A stretch of 32,915 nt of DNA from Clostridia bacterium (GTDB taxonomy: Bacteria; Bacillota; Clostridia; Christensenellales; Aristaeellaceae): contig JAFUFC010000019.1 of NCBI GenBank assembly GCA_017470095.1, positions 1 to 32,915 on the forward strand, in the 5' to 3' direction. The notes beneath the pieces were generated by a model. It ran no database searches, had not been told where the DNA came from, and saw only the letters and a program-made list of their open reading frames with translations. This document shows, piece after piece, positions 1 through 8,139 of this stretch; positions within the stretch are counted from its first letter, which is position 1, and each line of letters opens with the position of its first letter. The translations under genes and the position numbers were made by a program.

Positions 1-413
1 TCGCCCTTGGCGTCGTCCTTGAAGGTCATTTCCACATAAGCGGGCAGGTCGGCGCCGGATTCAATGTAATCCCCATAGCGGCGAATGAAGCTGCCCACAG
101 CCTTGTGGCGGCAGATCACTTCCAGCCCATGGCCGAACACCTTGGCCGGCAGCACTTCCATGGTGGTGTTGTTCAGATCGGCGCTGACATAATGAGTCTT
201 GATGCCGGCAGCGTTCACCTTTTCAAAGAAATAGATGCTCATGCGCAGGTTCACATCGCCCACGCCGTCAATGGTCAGCCCTACAGAATTTTCGCCAGGA
301 TCGAACACGCCGTCCTTGCCGGTGCAGTCATCCTTGAATTTGAGGAGATAGTTGCCGTTTTCCAGGGCATAAACGTTCTTGGTTTTTCCGGTGTAGACGA
401 GCTTCTGTTCCAT
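1..413 (-). CDS. purC: SAICAR synthase, partial (C-terminus beyond left edge)
   Basis: This is the N-terminal 137 codons of phosphoribosylaminoimidazole-succinocarboxamide synthase, the purine-pathway ligase that joins CAIR and aspartate using ATP in the cytoplasm. The translation opens with [15 protein letters not shown], the PurC substrate-binding start. It continues with [10 protein letters not shown], then [15 protein letters not shown] and [16 protein letters not shown], which are typical PurC blocks. The ATG at 413 has GGAGT about 8 nt upstream. It lies 43 nt downstream of purE on the same strand, so the two genes should share the ZTP-controlled transcript. The rest of the gene is outside the window, so completeness cannot be judged. 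Confidence 0.93.
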   Translation of the reverse strand, partial: MEQKLVYTGKTKNVYALENGNYLLKFKDDCTGKDGVFDPGENSVGLTIDGVGDVNLRMSIYFFEKVNAAGIKTHYVSADLNNTTMEVLPAKVFGHGLEVICRHKAVGSFIRRYGDYIESGADLPAYVEMTFKDDAKG

Positions 414-456
414 GGTGATGCACTCCTTTTTATCGTTGATGTTTATTGAAATGGGT

Positions 457-945
457 TTACAGCTTTTCCATGATGGCCGCATCCTTCACAAGCACGGCCT
501 GGGCATCTTTCGCGCGCTTTTCATCCAGCTTCCTGGCCAAATCAGCATCCTCCAGCGCCAGGATCTGGGCGGAAAGCAAAGCGGCATTGACCCCTCCATT
601 GATGGCAACGGTGGCAACCGGGATGCCGCTGGGCATCTGGACCGTTGACAGGAGCGCGTCAATGCCGTCAAGCACGGAAGATTGACAGGGAATGCCGATG
701 ACCGGTAGGATGGTGTTGGCCGCGATGGCCCCGGCCAGATGGGCCGCCATGCCCGCCGCGGCGATGATCACCCCGAAGCCGTTTTCGGCGGCGTGCAGGG
801 CAAACTGCCGGGCCTCCTCCGGGGTGCGATGGGCCGAATAGACGTGCACCTCAAAGGGAATATCAAAGCTCTTGAGGGTATCTGTGGCTTTGCGGACGAT
901 GGGCAGATCGCTGTCGCTGCCCATGACGATCCCGACTTTTCTCAT
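457..945 (-). CDS. purE: N5-carboxyaminoimidazole ribonucleotide mutase
   Basis: PurE (162 aa) rearranges N5-CAIR to CAIR in de novo purine synthesis. The protein starts [15 protein letters not shown], with the conserved GSDSD phosphate-binding loop, followed by SAHRTPE and the [11 protein letters not shown] and GIPCQSS blocks of class I PurE. Length matches the family (about 160 aa). I chose ATG 945 rather than the longer frame reaching 981, because AAAGGAGG sits 6 nt upstream of it and the longer version would run into the leader terminator. It is the first gene after a ZTP riboswitch and is followed by purC. No purK is visible here. Confidence 0.95.
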   Translation of the reverse strand: MRKVGIVMGSDSDLPIVRKATDTLKSFDIPFEVHVYSAHRTPEEARQFALHAAENGFGVIIAAAGMAAHLAGAIAANTILPVIGIPCQSSVLDGIDALLSTVQMPSGIPVATVAINGGVNAALLSAQILALEDADLARKLDEKRAKDAQAVLVKDAAIMEKL

Positions 946-964
946 TCGTTTTCCTCCTTTACGA

Positions 965-1017
965 AAAGCAAAAGGGCGCACCCGGACTTTGATTCGATCA
1001 GCAGTTCAAGTGCGCCC
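965..1017 (-). terminator. Riboswitch-controlled intrinsic terminator in purE leader
   Basis: On the minus strand GGGCGCA (1017-1011) pairs with TGCGCCC (980-974), followed by TTTTGCTTTT. The 5' arm shares its GGGC with the conserved CUGGGC at the 3' end of the ZTP aptamer. Ligand-stabilised aptamer and terminator are therefore mutually exclusive, which is the layout of a genetic ON switch. Confidence 0.85.
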
Positions 1018-1083
1018 AGACGGTCGGCTGAAAATACACTCCTTGTTCCTCCGTGGTGCTCCACGATTGTTCCGTCAGTCGCA
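1013..1083 (-). ncRNA. ZTP/ZMP (pfl) riboswitch aptamer upstream of purE
   Basis: The minus-strand RNA contains GACUGACGGAAC (1080-1069), a short GUGG...CCAC hairpin (1064-1053), a linker, and then CCGACCGUCUGGGC (1027-1014). These are the two conserved halves of the pfl motif, which form the ZMP/ZTP-binding pseudoknotted fold. The ligand (AICAR mono- or triphosphate) accumulates when 10-formyl-THF is short. Placement directly ahead of purE-purC, with a terminator overlapping the last aptamer helix, fits activation of purine synthesis. The call is by motif recognition from memory; a covariance-model search was not possible. Confidence 0.88.
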
Positions 1084-1111
1084 GGGAATGGCGCTTACAA
1101 AACGCATTTTT

Positions 1112-1141
1112 AGTGTAGCATTCCTTGGCGAAGATTGTCAA
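1112..1141 (-). promoter_or_regulatory. Sigma-A promoter of purE-purC
   Basis: On the minus strand, TTGACA (1141-1136), an 18-nt spacer and TACACT (1117-1112) form a good housekeeping promoter. Transcription would begin near 1105, just before the ZTP riboswitch. Confidence 0.75.
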
Positions 1142-1238
1142 GAGAAAAATATTCGGCAAATAGCAGAATTTCACCCTCATTTTTTAGGGCACATTGACGA
1201 GTTGCTATTTTCGGTTCCAAAAAAGGCGAACGAAACCA

Positions 1239-1267
1239 TTGACTTTTCATTTTTTGTGCGTTATAAT
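1239..1267 (+). promoter_or_regulatory. Sigma-A promoter of the pyr operon
   Basis: TTGACT (1239-1244), 17 nt, TATAAT (1262-1267). Expected start near 1275, giving a leader of about 140 nt that contains the PyrR attenuator. Confidence 0.85.
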
Positions 1268-1284
1268 TCCAACGAATCACGGTT

Positions 1285-1396
1285 CTTTAAGCTAGTTCAG
1301 AGAGACTGGCAAGATGCTGTGCCGAGGAAAGGGGCGTTTACGCGCGCTCCGTCTTGTCTGCGCATTCAGCCTTGCCCGTCCCGGCAAGGTTTTTTT
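1285..1396 (+). promoter_or_regulatory. PyrR-dependent transcription attenuator of the pyr operon
   Basis: Three alternative helices are visible. The PyrR-binding hairpin has stem GCTAGT (1291-1296) with ACTGGC (1305-1310) around TCAGAGAG. The core AGTTCAGAGAGACT (1294-1307) matches the PyrR consensus ARUCCNGNGAGGYU except at two positions, which I read as opposite each other in the stem (C to U and G to A), a compensatory change. GGCAAG (1308-1313) in the 3' arm of this hairpin is complementary to CTTGCC (1371-1376), giving an antiterminator. The terminator is CCTTGCC (1370-1376) with GGCAAGG (1383-1389), followed by seven T. PyrR with UMP should stabilise the first hairpin, free the terminator and stop transcription. 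Confidence 0.85.
1370..1396 (+). terminator. Attenuator terminator upstream of pyrC
   Basis: A 7-bp GC-rich stem (1370-1376 with 1383-1389) and a 6-nt loop, followed by TTTTTTT. It ends 18 nt before the pyrC start and is the regulated terminator of the PyrR attenuator. Confidence 0.88.
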
Positions 1397-1414
1397 GATG
1401 AAAGGAGCGCGCCC

Positions 1415-2608
1415 ATGCGTCAGATGCGGTTCATCGGCTTCCCCAGCCTGGATGCACAGCGCCAAGAAGCGTTATTATCCTTCCTGCCCGCGCTGCCCAA
1501 CGGCTCTTTCACCGTTTTTCCCGGCTTTTGCGATGTGCATGTGCATTTTCGTGAGCCGGGTTTTTCTTATAAGGAAACCATCAAAACAGGCAGCCAGGCA
1601 GCGGCCCATGGGGGCTACACTGCCGTGTGCGCCATGCCCAATTTGAATCCTGTACCCGATACCCTCCAGCATTTACAGCCCCAGCTTGACCTGATTCGGG
1701 ATACCGCCTGCATTGCCGTTTACCCGTACGGGGCCATCACAATGAACGAAAAAGGAGAAGAGCTGGCCACTCTGGAAGAAATGGCCCCCCATGTGATCGC
1801 CTTTTCCGACGATGGAAAAGGCGTGCAGCAGGAGGACATGATGCGCGCGGCCATGCGCGCCGCCAGGCGCCTTGGCAAGGTAATCGCCGCTCACTGCGAG
1901 GATAACGCCCTCCTTCATGGGGGCTATATCCACGACGGCGCCTACGCCAAAGCCCACGGCCACCGGGGCATTTGCTCCCAAAGCGAGTGGGGCCCCATCG
2001 CCCGGGATATAAGACTGGCCAAGGAAACGGGCTGCGCCTATCACGTGTGCCACATTTCCTGCAAAGAGAGCGTTGAAATCATCCGGCAGGCAAAAAAAGA
2101 AGGCGTGAACGTCACCTGCGAAACAGCGCCCCATTACCTGCTGCTGGATGAAAACGATCTGCAAGAAGACGGCCGGTTCAAGATGAACCCGCCCCTTCGC
2201 GCCAAAGAGGACCACGAAGCCCTGCTAAACGGCCTTGCGGACGGCACCATCGATATGATCGCCACCGACCATGCCCCCCATAGCGCCGTGGAAAAATCCA
2301 AGGGGCTGGAAAAGAGCGCCTTTGGCATCGTGGGCATCGAAACGGCTTTTCCCCTGCTTTACACCGGCTTGGTGCAAAAAGGCGTGATTTCGTTGGAAAA
2401 GCTGATTGACCTCATAGCCATCGCGCCCCGGAAACGCTTTGACATTTCGCTAAAAAACGATCTCACCGTGTGGGATTTAAACGCAAAAACCACCGTCAAT
2501 CCGGATACGTTCCTGTCCAAAGGAAAAGCCACTCCCTTCGCGGGCGCACCCATTACCGGCGAATGCGTCTGCACGATCTACGACGGCGCCATCGCTTATC
2601 AGAAATAA
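1415..2608 (+). CDS. pyrC: Dihydroorotase (class I)
   Basis: This 397-aa protein interconverts carbamoyl-aspartate and dihydroorotate, step 3 of UMP synthesis, using a dinuclear zinc centre. Visible signatures are the metal-binding HVHFREPG near residues 42-49 (DVHVHFREPG), the NPVPDT region, AAHCEDN, the CHISCKESVE block, TAPHYLLL and ATDHAPHS near the C-terminal third. The open frame extends upstream, but ATG 1415 is chosen because it has AAAGGAGCG 8 nt before it and follows the attenuator terminator. It is the first gene of the operon; carB begins 15 nt later. Confidence 0.94.
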   Translation: MRQMRFIGFPSLDAQRQEALLSFLPALPNGSFTVFPGFCDVHVHFREPGFSYKETIKTGSQAAAHGGYTAVCAMPNLNPVPDTLQHLQPQLDLIRDTACIAVYPYGAITMNEKGEELATLEEMAPHVIAFSDDGKGVQQEDMMRAAMRAARRLGKVIAAHCEDNALLHGGYIHDGAYAKAHGHRGICSQSEWGPIARDIRLAKETGCAYHVCHISCKESVEIIRQAKKEGVNVTCETAPHYLLLDENDLQEDGRFKMNPPLRAKEDHEALLNGLADGTIDMIATDHAPHSAVEKSKGLEKSAFGIVGIETAFPLLYTGLVQKGVISLEKLIDLIAIAPRKRFDISLKNDLTVWDLNAKTTVNPDTFLSKGKATPFAGAPITGECVCTIYDGAIAYQK

Positions 2609-2623
2609 CAGGAGGATGCAACC

Positions 2624-3262
2624 ATGGCAAAGCGCACGGATGTGAAAAAGGTACTGATCATCGGCTCCGGCCCCATCGTCATCGGCCATGCGGCGGAATT
2701 CGACTACGCGGGCACTCAGGCCTGTCTTGCCCTGAAAGAAGAAGGCTATGAGGTCATTCTGTGCAATTCCAATCCCGCCACCATCATGACCGACACTGCC
2801 ATCGCCGACAAGGTATACATGGAGCCGCTGACGCTGGAATACATCGCCAAGATCCTCCGGTACGAGCGGCCGGACGCCATCGTTCCCGGCATCGGCGGCC
2901 AAACAGGGCTGAACTTGGCCATGCAGCTGGAGAAAAAGGGCATCCTGAAGGAATGCGGCGTTGAACTGCTGGGCACTTCCTCCTCCTCCATCGAGCGGGC
3001 CGAGGACCGGGAGCTGTTCAAAGAAATGTGCATGAAAATTGGCGAGCCGGTGATCCCCTCCGAAATCACCTATAATATTGAAGAAGCCAAAGCCGCGGCC
3101 CTGCGCATCGGCTATCCCGTGGTGCTGCGCCCCGCTTTCACCCTGGGCGGCACCGGCGGCGGCTTTGCCAACGACGAAAATGAGTTGACCGAGATCGCCG
3201 CCAACGGCTTTGCCCTGTCCCCGGTGCACCAGGTGCTGGTGGAAAAAAGCGTGAAGGGCTAA
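2624..3262 (+). CDS. carB 5' open frame (N-terminal 212 aa)
   Basis: This is the open part of carB before the internal TAA: the pre-ATP-grasp domain and the start of the first ATP-grasp domain, ending at SVKG. It stops inside a structural domain rather than at a domain border, so a naturally split and functional subunit is unlikely. It is translated from the normal carB start. Confidence 0.5.
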   Translation: MAKRTDVKKVLIIGSGPIVIGHAAEFDYAGTQACLALKEEGYEVILCNSNPATIMTDTAIADKVYMEPLTLEYIAKILRYERPDAIVPGIGGQTGLNLAMQLEKKGILKECGVELLGTSSSSIERAEDRELFKEMCMKIGEPVIPSEITYNIEEAKAAALRIGYPVVLRPAFTLGGTGGGFANDENELTEIAANGFALSPVHQVLVEKSVKG

Positions 3263-3283
3263 AAGGAAATAGAATTTGAGGTC

Positions 3284-5797
3284 ATGCGGGATTCCAATGA
3301 CCACGCCATCACCATCTGCGGCATGGAAAACATCGACCCCGTGGGCGTGCATACCGGCGACAGCATCGTGGTGGCTCCCATTCTTTCCCTGAACGATTAC
3401 GACCTGAAGATGCTGAATGACAGTGCCATCAAGATCATCCGGGAGCTCAAAATCGAAGGCGGCTGCAACGTGCAGTTTGCCCTGAACCCCACCTCCTCCG
3501 AATACTTCCTGATCGAAGTCAACCCTCGGGTGTCCCGTTCCTCCGCCTTGGCGTCAAAGGCCAGCGGCTATCCCATCGCCCGGGTGACGGCCAAGATCGC
3601 CCTGGGCATGGCCCTGGAAGATATCGCCGTGGCTGGGGGCACCGCGGCCATCGAGCCCAGCCTGGACTATATTGTGGCCAAATTCCCCCGCTTCCCCTTT
3701 GATAAATTCGCCTCCGCTCCCAACACCCTGGGCACCCAGATGAAGGCCACCGGCGAAGTGATGGGAATCGGCAGCAGCCTGGAAGAGTGCCTGCTCAAAT
3801 CCGTTCGTTCTCTGGAAACGGGCGTGTGCCACTTCCGCCTGGCAAAGTTTGACGACTGGACGACGGAAACGCTGCTAAATTATATTGCCGAATTCCGGGA
3901 TGACAATGTATTCGCCATCTTTGAATTGCTCCGCCGGGGCGTATCCGTGGAAACGCTCCATGAAAAAACCATGATCACAGAGCTGTTCCTGGAAGCCTTC
4001 CAGCGCATCGTGGAGATGGAGAATATCCTGAAGGAAAAGATTAATTCCGTCCCCGCCCTGCGGGCCGCCAAAATGATGGGTTTTTCCGATCAGTATATCG
4101 CCAGGCTGTGGAACGAAAAGGAAACGGAAATCTACTGCATCCGCAAGAAAAACGGCATCACCCCCGTTTTCCGCATGGTGGACACCCTGCACACCGGCAA
4201 ATACATCGCTTACCTGTACTCCTCCTACCATAACAAAAACGATTCCCGCCTGACGGACAAAAAGAAGATCGTGGTGCTGGGAGCCGGGCCCATCCGCATC
4301 GGCCAGGGCGTCGAATTCGACTATTCCACCGTCCACGCGGTGCAGACCATCAAGCGGGCCGGGTACGAAGCCATCATCATTAACAACAACCCGGAAACCG
4401 TATCGACTGATTATACCACGGCGGACAAGCTGTATTTTGAACCCCTGACCCCGGAAGACGTGATGGCCATCATCGATTTTGAACAGCCCCAGGGCGTCAT
4501 TGCCTCCTTGGGCGGCCAGACCGCCATCAACCTGGCCCAGCCCCTGATGGACCGGGGCGTCAGCATCATCGGCACGGACTGCGCCGCCATTGAGCGAGCA
4601 GAAAACCGGGACAGCTTTGAAAAAATCCTGCTGGAGTTGGGCATTCCCCAGCCCAAGGGCCAGGCCGTCACCCGGATCGAGGACGGCGTAAAAGCCGCCG
4701 CGGAGATCGGCTATCCCGTGCTGGTGCGGCCCTCCTTCGTGCTGGGCGGAAGAGCCATGCAGATCGTGGGCAACGAGCAGCAGTTGCGCAAATACCTGAA
4801 AACAGCCGTGGAAATCGACGCGGACAAGCCCGTGCTGGTGGACAAGTACATTCAGGGCAAGGAAGTGGAAGTGGACGCCATCTGCGATGGGCTGGACGTA
4901 TTCGTCCCCGGCATTATGGAACTGGTAGAGCGCACCGGCATCCACTCCGGCGACTCCATCAGCGTCTACCCAACCTTCTCCATTTCCGACAAGGTGAAGG
5001 GCATCATCCTCCAATACGCCAAGAAGCTGGGCTTGGGCATTGGCATCAAGGGATTGTACAACATCCAGTTCATCGTAGATAAGCAAGAAAACGTATACAT
5101 TATCGAGGTGAACCCCCGCTCTTCCCGCACGGTGCCTTTCCTGTCAAAGGCCACCGGCTACAGCCTGGCAGATATCGCCACCGAGGTCATCCTGGGCAAA
5201 ACCCTCAAGGAGCAGGGCATTTTCTGCCTCTATCCCGAAGAAAAGAAACGGTTCTATGTGAAGGTGCCGGTGTTCTCCTTCAACAAGATCAAGGGCTTGG
5301 ATGTGTATCTCTCCCCCGAAATGAAATCCACCGGCGAGGCCATCGGCTACGACGATAAGCTGAACCGCGCCCTATACAAGGCCCTGCAGGCCGCCGGTAC
5401 GCGGCTGCAAAACTACGGCACTGTGTTTGCCACCATCGCCGACCAAGACAAGGAAGAGGCCCTGCCGCTGATCCGCCGGTTCTACAATCTGGGCTTTAAC
5501 ATCCAAGCCACTGAGGGCACCGCCAAATTCCTCAAGCAAAACGGTATCCGCACCCACATCCTGAAAAAAATCAGCGATGGCAGCGATGAAATCCCCAATG
5601 CCATTCGCCAGGGCCACATCGCCTACGTGATCAACACCCGCCGCATCGATTCCGCCGATCAGGCCAGTGACGGCATCGCCATCCGCCGCCTGGCAACGGA
5701 CAGCAACGTGACCATCTTCACCTCCCTGGACACCGTGCGGGTGCTGCTGGACGTGCTGGAAGAAACCACCTTGACCATCTCCACCATCGACGCGTAA
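3284..5797 (+). CDS. carB 3' open frame (837 aa from first downstream ATG)
   Basis: The remainder of carB in the same frame. The first ATG after the stop (3284) has only a poor, too-close GAGG (2 nt away), with AAAGGA about 16 nt upstream. Restart here would omit KEIEFEV, including the glutamate I align with E. coli CarB Glu215 (ATP ribose contact in the carboxyphosphate site). The second synthetase half and the regulatory domain are intact. Confidence 0.5.
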   Translation: MRDSNDHAITICGMENIDPVGVHTGDSIVVAPILSLNDYDLKMLNDSAIKIIRELKIEGGCNVQFALNPTSSEYFLIEVNPRVSRSSALASKASGYPIARVTAKIALGMALEDIAVAGGTAAIEPSLDYIVAKFPRFPFDKFASAPNTLGTQMKATGEVMGIGSSLEECLLKSVRSLETGVCHFRLAKFDDWTTETLLNYIAEFRDDNVFAIFELLRRGVSVETLHEKTMITELFLEAFQRIVEMENILKEKINSVPALRAAKMMGFSDQYIARLWNEKETEIYCIRKKNGITPVFRMVDTLHTGKYIAYLYSSYHNKNDSRLTDKKKIVVLGAGPIRIGQGVEFDYSTVHAVQTIKRAGYEAIIINNNPETVSTDYTTADKLYFEPLTPEDVMAIIDFEQPQGVIASLGGQTAINLAQPLMDRGVSIIGTDCAAIERAENRDSFEKILLELGIPQPKGQAVTRIEDGVKAAAEIGYPVLVRPSFVLGGRAMQIVGNEQQLRKYLKTAVEIDADKPVLVDKYIQGKEVEVDAICDGLDVFVPGIMELVERTGIHSGDSISVYPTFSISDKVKGIILQYAKKLGLGIGIKGLYNIQFIVDKQENVYIIEVNPRSSRTVPFLSKATGYSLADIATEVILGKTLKEQGIFCLYPEEKKRFYVKVPVFSFNKIKGLDVYLSPEMKSTGEAIGYDDKLNRALYKALQAAGTRLQNYGTVFATIADQDKEEALPLIRRFYNLGFNIQATEGTAKFLKQNGIRTHILKKISDGSDEIPNAIRQGHIAYVINTRRIDSADQASDGIAIRRLATDSNVTIFTSLDTVRVLLDVLEETTLTISTIDA

Positions 5798-5807
5798 AGA
5801 GGCATAA

Positions 5808-6542
5808 ATGAAACAAGGAATTTTCACGGTCACGGGCAACCGCCCGCTGACTGCCAACGTGTATGAAATGCAGTTGACGGGCGATGCATCCGCCGTCACC
5901 CGGCCCGGTCAATTCATCAATATTCAGCTGCCGGGGGCTTACCTGCGCCGTCCCATCTCCGTGTGCGACGCAAGCCAAGGCAACGTCACCATCGTGTACA
6001 AGGTGGTGGGCCGGGGCACCGACGCCCTGAGCCGCATGAAAACCGGGGAGAAACTGGATATTCTTACCGGCCTTGGCAACGGGTACGACGCATCTGAAAG
6101 CGGCGATCACCCCCTGCTGCTGGGCGGAGGCGTGGGCGTGCCGCCCCTGTACCTGCTGGCCAAACGGCTGATGGCTCAGGGCAAGGACGTGACCGTGATC
6201 CTGGGCTTTAACACAAAAGACGAAATTTTCTACGAGCAGGAATTCAAGGCCCTGGGCGCGAACGTCACAATCGCCACCGCGGACGGAAGCGCCGGGGTGA
6301 AAGGCTTTGTGACCGACGCTCTGCCGGAAAGGTATTCCTACGTCTACACCTGTGGCCCGCTGCCCATGCTGAAGGCGGTATACCGGAAGATCACCACCGG
6401 CGGGCAGTTCAGCCTGGAGGAGCGGATGGGCTGCGGCTTTGGTGCCTGCATGGGATGCAGCTGCAAAACCACCGCCGGGTACAAGCGCATCTGCAAGGAC
6501 GGCCCGGTGCTGCGGAAGGAGGAAATCCTGTGGGACGATTGA
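5808..6542 (+). CDS. pyrK: Dihydroorotate dehydrogenase B, electron-transfer subunit
   Basis: PyrK (244 aa) carries FAD and a [2Fe-2S] cluster and passes electrons from PyrD to NAD+. Visible in order are the FAD-binding YLRRPISV near residues 44-51, the nucleotide-binding GGGVGVPPLYLLAKRL, the CGPLPMLKAV block, and a C-terminal cluster motif C-x4-C-x2-C-x11-C within MGCGFGACMGCSCK...RIC. Length is normal. It begins 10 nt after carB with a short AGAGG site, and its end overlaps pyrD by 13 nt, as expected for two subunits of one enzyme. Confidence 0.94.
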   Translation: MKQGIFTVTGNRPLTANVYEMQLTGDASAVTRPGQFINIQLPGAYLRRPISVCDASQGNVTIVYKVVGRGTDALSRMKTGEKLDILTGLGNGYDASESGDHPLLLGGGVGVPPLYLLAKRLMAQGKDVTVILGFNTKDEIFYEQEFKALGANVTIATADGSAGVKGFVTDALPERYSYVYTCGPLPMLKAVYRKITTGGQFSLEERMGCGFGACMGCSCKTTAGYKRICKDGPVLRKEEILWDD

Positions 6543-7441
6543 GCGTGAACCTGTGCGGCATTCCGCTGGATAATCCCGTCATCCCGGCCAGCGGCACCTT
6601 CGGCTACGGCTATGAATTCGCCGAACTGTACGATATCAACTGCCTGGGCACCTTCTCCTTTAAAGGCACTACCAGGGACCCCCGCTTTGGCAATCCCACG
6701 CCTCGCATCGCCGAGTGCACAGCCGGGATGATCAACGCCGTGGGGCTGCAAAATCCCGGGGTTGAGAAGGTGATCAGAGAAGAACTGCCGAAATTGAAAA
6801 CATGCTTCCACAAGCCTGTGATGGCCAACGTGAGCGGCTTTTCCGTGGCCGATTATGCCTACACCTGTGAAAAGCTGGACCAGGAAGCGCAAGTTGGCTG
6901 GATTGAGGTGAACGTTAGCTGCCCCAACGTGCACGGCGGCGGCATGAGCTTCGGCACCGATCCCGCCGCAGCGGCGGAGGTGACGAAGGCGGTCAAGGCC
7001 GTCACGAAAAAACCCGTGATCGTCAAGCTGTCCCCCAACGTGACGGATATCGTGTCCATCGCGAAAGCCTGCCAGGACGCGGGAGCCGACGGTATCAGTT
7101 TAATCAACACGCTCTTGGGCATGCGCGTTGATCTGAAAACCAGGCGCCCCATCATCGCCAACACCATGGGCGGTTTTTCCGGCCCGGCCATCTTCCCGGT
7201 AGCGCTCAGGATGGTATACCAGGTGTCAAAAGCTCTGGCGATCCCGGTGGTGGGCATGGGCGGCGTGCGCACCGCCCAGGACGTGATCGAAATGATGCTC
7301 TGCGGTGCCACCGCCGTGGAAATCGGCGCGGAAAACCTGGTGAATCCCTATGCCTGCCGGGACATCATTGCCGCCCTGCCGGAAGCGATGGATCAATACG
7401 GCATTGCTACCCTGAACGAAATCATTGGAGGTGCTCACTGA
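6530..7441 (+). CDS. pyrD: Dihydroorotate dehydrogenase B, catalytic subunit
   Basis: This class 1B FMN enzyme (303 aa) oxidises dihydroorotate to orotate and forms a heterotetramer with PyrK. The N-terminus [20 protein letters not shown], the ENLVNPYA region and the catalytic-cysteine motif NVSCPN are family features; [10 protein letters not shown] is the phosphate-binding part. GTG 6530 is chosen as start because AAGGAGG lies 7 nt upstream and it gives the canonical N-terminus; the frame stays open further upstream only inside pyrK. Its TGA overlaps the pyrF ATG. Confidence 0.94.
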   Translation: MGRLSVNLCGIPLDNPVIPASGTFGYGYEFAELYDINCLGTFSFKGTTRDPRFGNPTPRIAECTAGMINAVGLQNPGVEKVIREELPKLKTCFHKPVMANVSGFSVADYAYTCEKLDQEAQVGWIEVNVSCPNVHGGGMSFGTDPAAAAEVTKAVKAVTKKPVIVKLSPNVTDIVSIAKACQDAGADGISLINTLLGMRVDLKTRRPIIANTMGGFSGPAIFPVALRMVYQVSKALAIPVVGMGGVRTAQDVIEMMLCGATAVEIGAENLVNPYACRDIIAALPEAMDQYGIATLNEIIGGAH

Positions 7442-8139
7442 TGGGAAAGGACGTCATCATCGCCTGCGATTTTGCCAGCGCGGAAAAGACCTACGCGTTT
7501 CTGGATCAATTCACCACTCGCAAACCCTTTGTGAAAATTGGTATGGAACTGTTCTACGCCGAAGGGCCTCAAATTGTGCGGGAAATCAAGGCCCGGGGGC
7601 ACAAAATCTTTCTGGATTTAAAACTGCATGACATTCCCAACACCTTGAAAAAAGCCATGGCAGTGCTGTCGAAGCTGGATGTGGATATTTGCAATCTTCA
7701 CGCGGCGGGCACCAGGCGCATGATGGAAGCGGCCATAGAAGGCCTGACCCGGCCGGACGGCACCCGGCCCCTGCTCATCGCCGTCACCCAGCTCACCTCC
7801 ACCGATCAGGAGAGCATGGAAAAGGACCTGCTCATTCACGCGCCCATCGATCAGGTGGTGATGCACTATGCCCAGTGCGCCCGGGACGCGGGGCTGGACG
7901 GGGTTGTCTGCTCTCCCTTGGAAGCGGGCAAAGTGCATGCCGCGTGCGGCGAAACGTTCCTTACCGTCACCCCTGGCGTGCGCTTTGCCGACGGGGATGT
8001 GGGCGACCAAAAGCGAGTCATGACCCCCACCCAGGCCCGGGAAATCGGCTCGGACTATATCGTGGTGGGTCGGCCCATCACCGCCGCTCCGGACCCCGTA
8101 GCCGCCTATGAGCGGTGCGTAAAGGAGTTTGTTGGATGA
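7441..8139 (+). CDS. pyrF: Orotidine 5'-phosphate decarboxylase
   Basis: PyrF (232 aa) decarboxylates OMP to UMP, the last step of the pathway. It starts [16 protein letters not shown], with the catalytic [10 protein letters not shown] motif near residues 59-68 and the C-terminal phosphate loop [10 protein letters not shown]. It starts on the TGATG overlap with pyrD, an arrangement expected to give translational coupling. Its last codons overlap the start of the Nudix gene. Confidence 0.95.
   Translation: MGKDVIIACDFASAEKTYAFLDQFTTRKPFVKIGMELFYAEGPQIVREIKARGHKIFLDLKLHDIPNTLKKAMAVLSKLDVDICNLHAAGTRRMMEAAIEGLTRPDGTRPLLIAVTQLTSTDQESMEKDLLIHAPIDQVVMHYAQCARDAGLDGVVCSPLEAGKVHAACGETFLTVTPGVRFADGDVGDQKRVMTPTQAREIGSDYIVVGRPITAAPDPVAAYERCVKEFVG

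Larger units (their letters stand above)
2624..5797 (+). pseudogene. carB: Carbamoyl-phosphate synthase large subunit, interrupted by in-frame TAA
   Basis: CarB makes carbamoyl phosphate from bicarbonate, ammonia and two ATP. Apart from one codon the locus is a full-length CarB (1058 codons including both stops). It has a first ATP-grasp half starting [21 protein letters not shown], an oligomerisation region, a second ATP-grasp half starting KKIVVLGAGPIRIGQGVEFDY, and a C-terminal MGS-like allosteric domain (EGTAKFLKQNGI). Codon 213 (3260-3262) is TAA, in the motif SVKG-stop-KEIEFEVMRD where the family has tryptophan (GWKE). There is no frameshift and both sides are well conserved, so this is a recent nonsense change, a sequence error or recoding. 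SD CAGGAGG precedes ATG 2624. carA is not adjacent. Confidence 0.85.

Noticed and set aside
872-1414. Upstream extension of the pyrC frame to 872.
   Set aside because: It crosses purE, two promoters, the PyrR hairpin and a terminator, and lacks family similarity; ATG 1415 has a good SD.
3260-3262. Genetic-code change with TAA read as tryptophan.
   Set aside because: TAA ends pyrC, purE, pyrE, pyrB and others at family-correct positions, and TGG is used for Trp throughout; one TAA inside carB does not support reassignment.
3263-3300. carB as a naturally split two-gene subunit.
   Set aside because: Known splits fall between the two synthetase halves; this break is inside an ATP-grasp domain, with no convincing SD for the second part.
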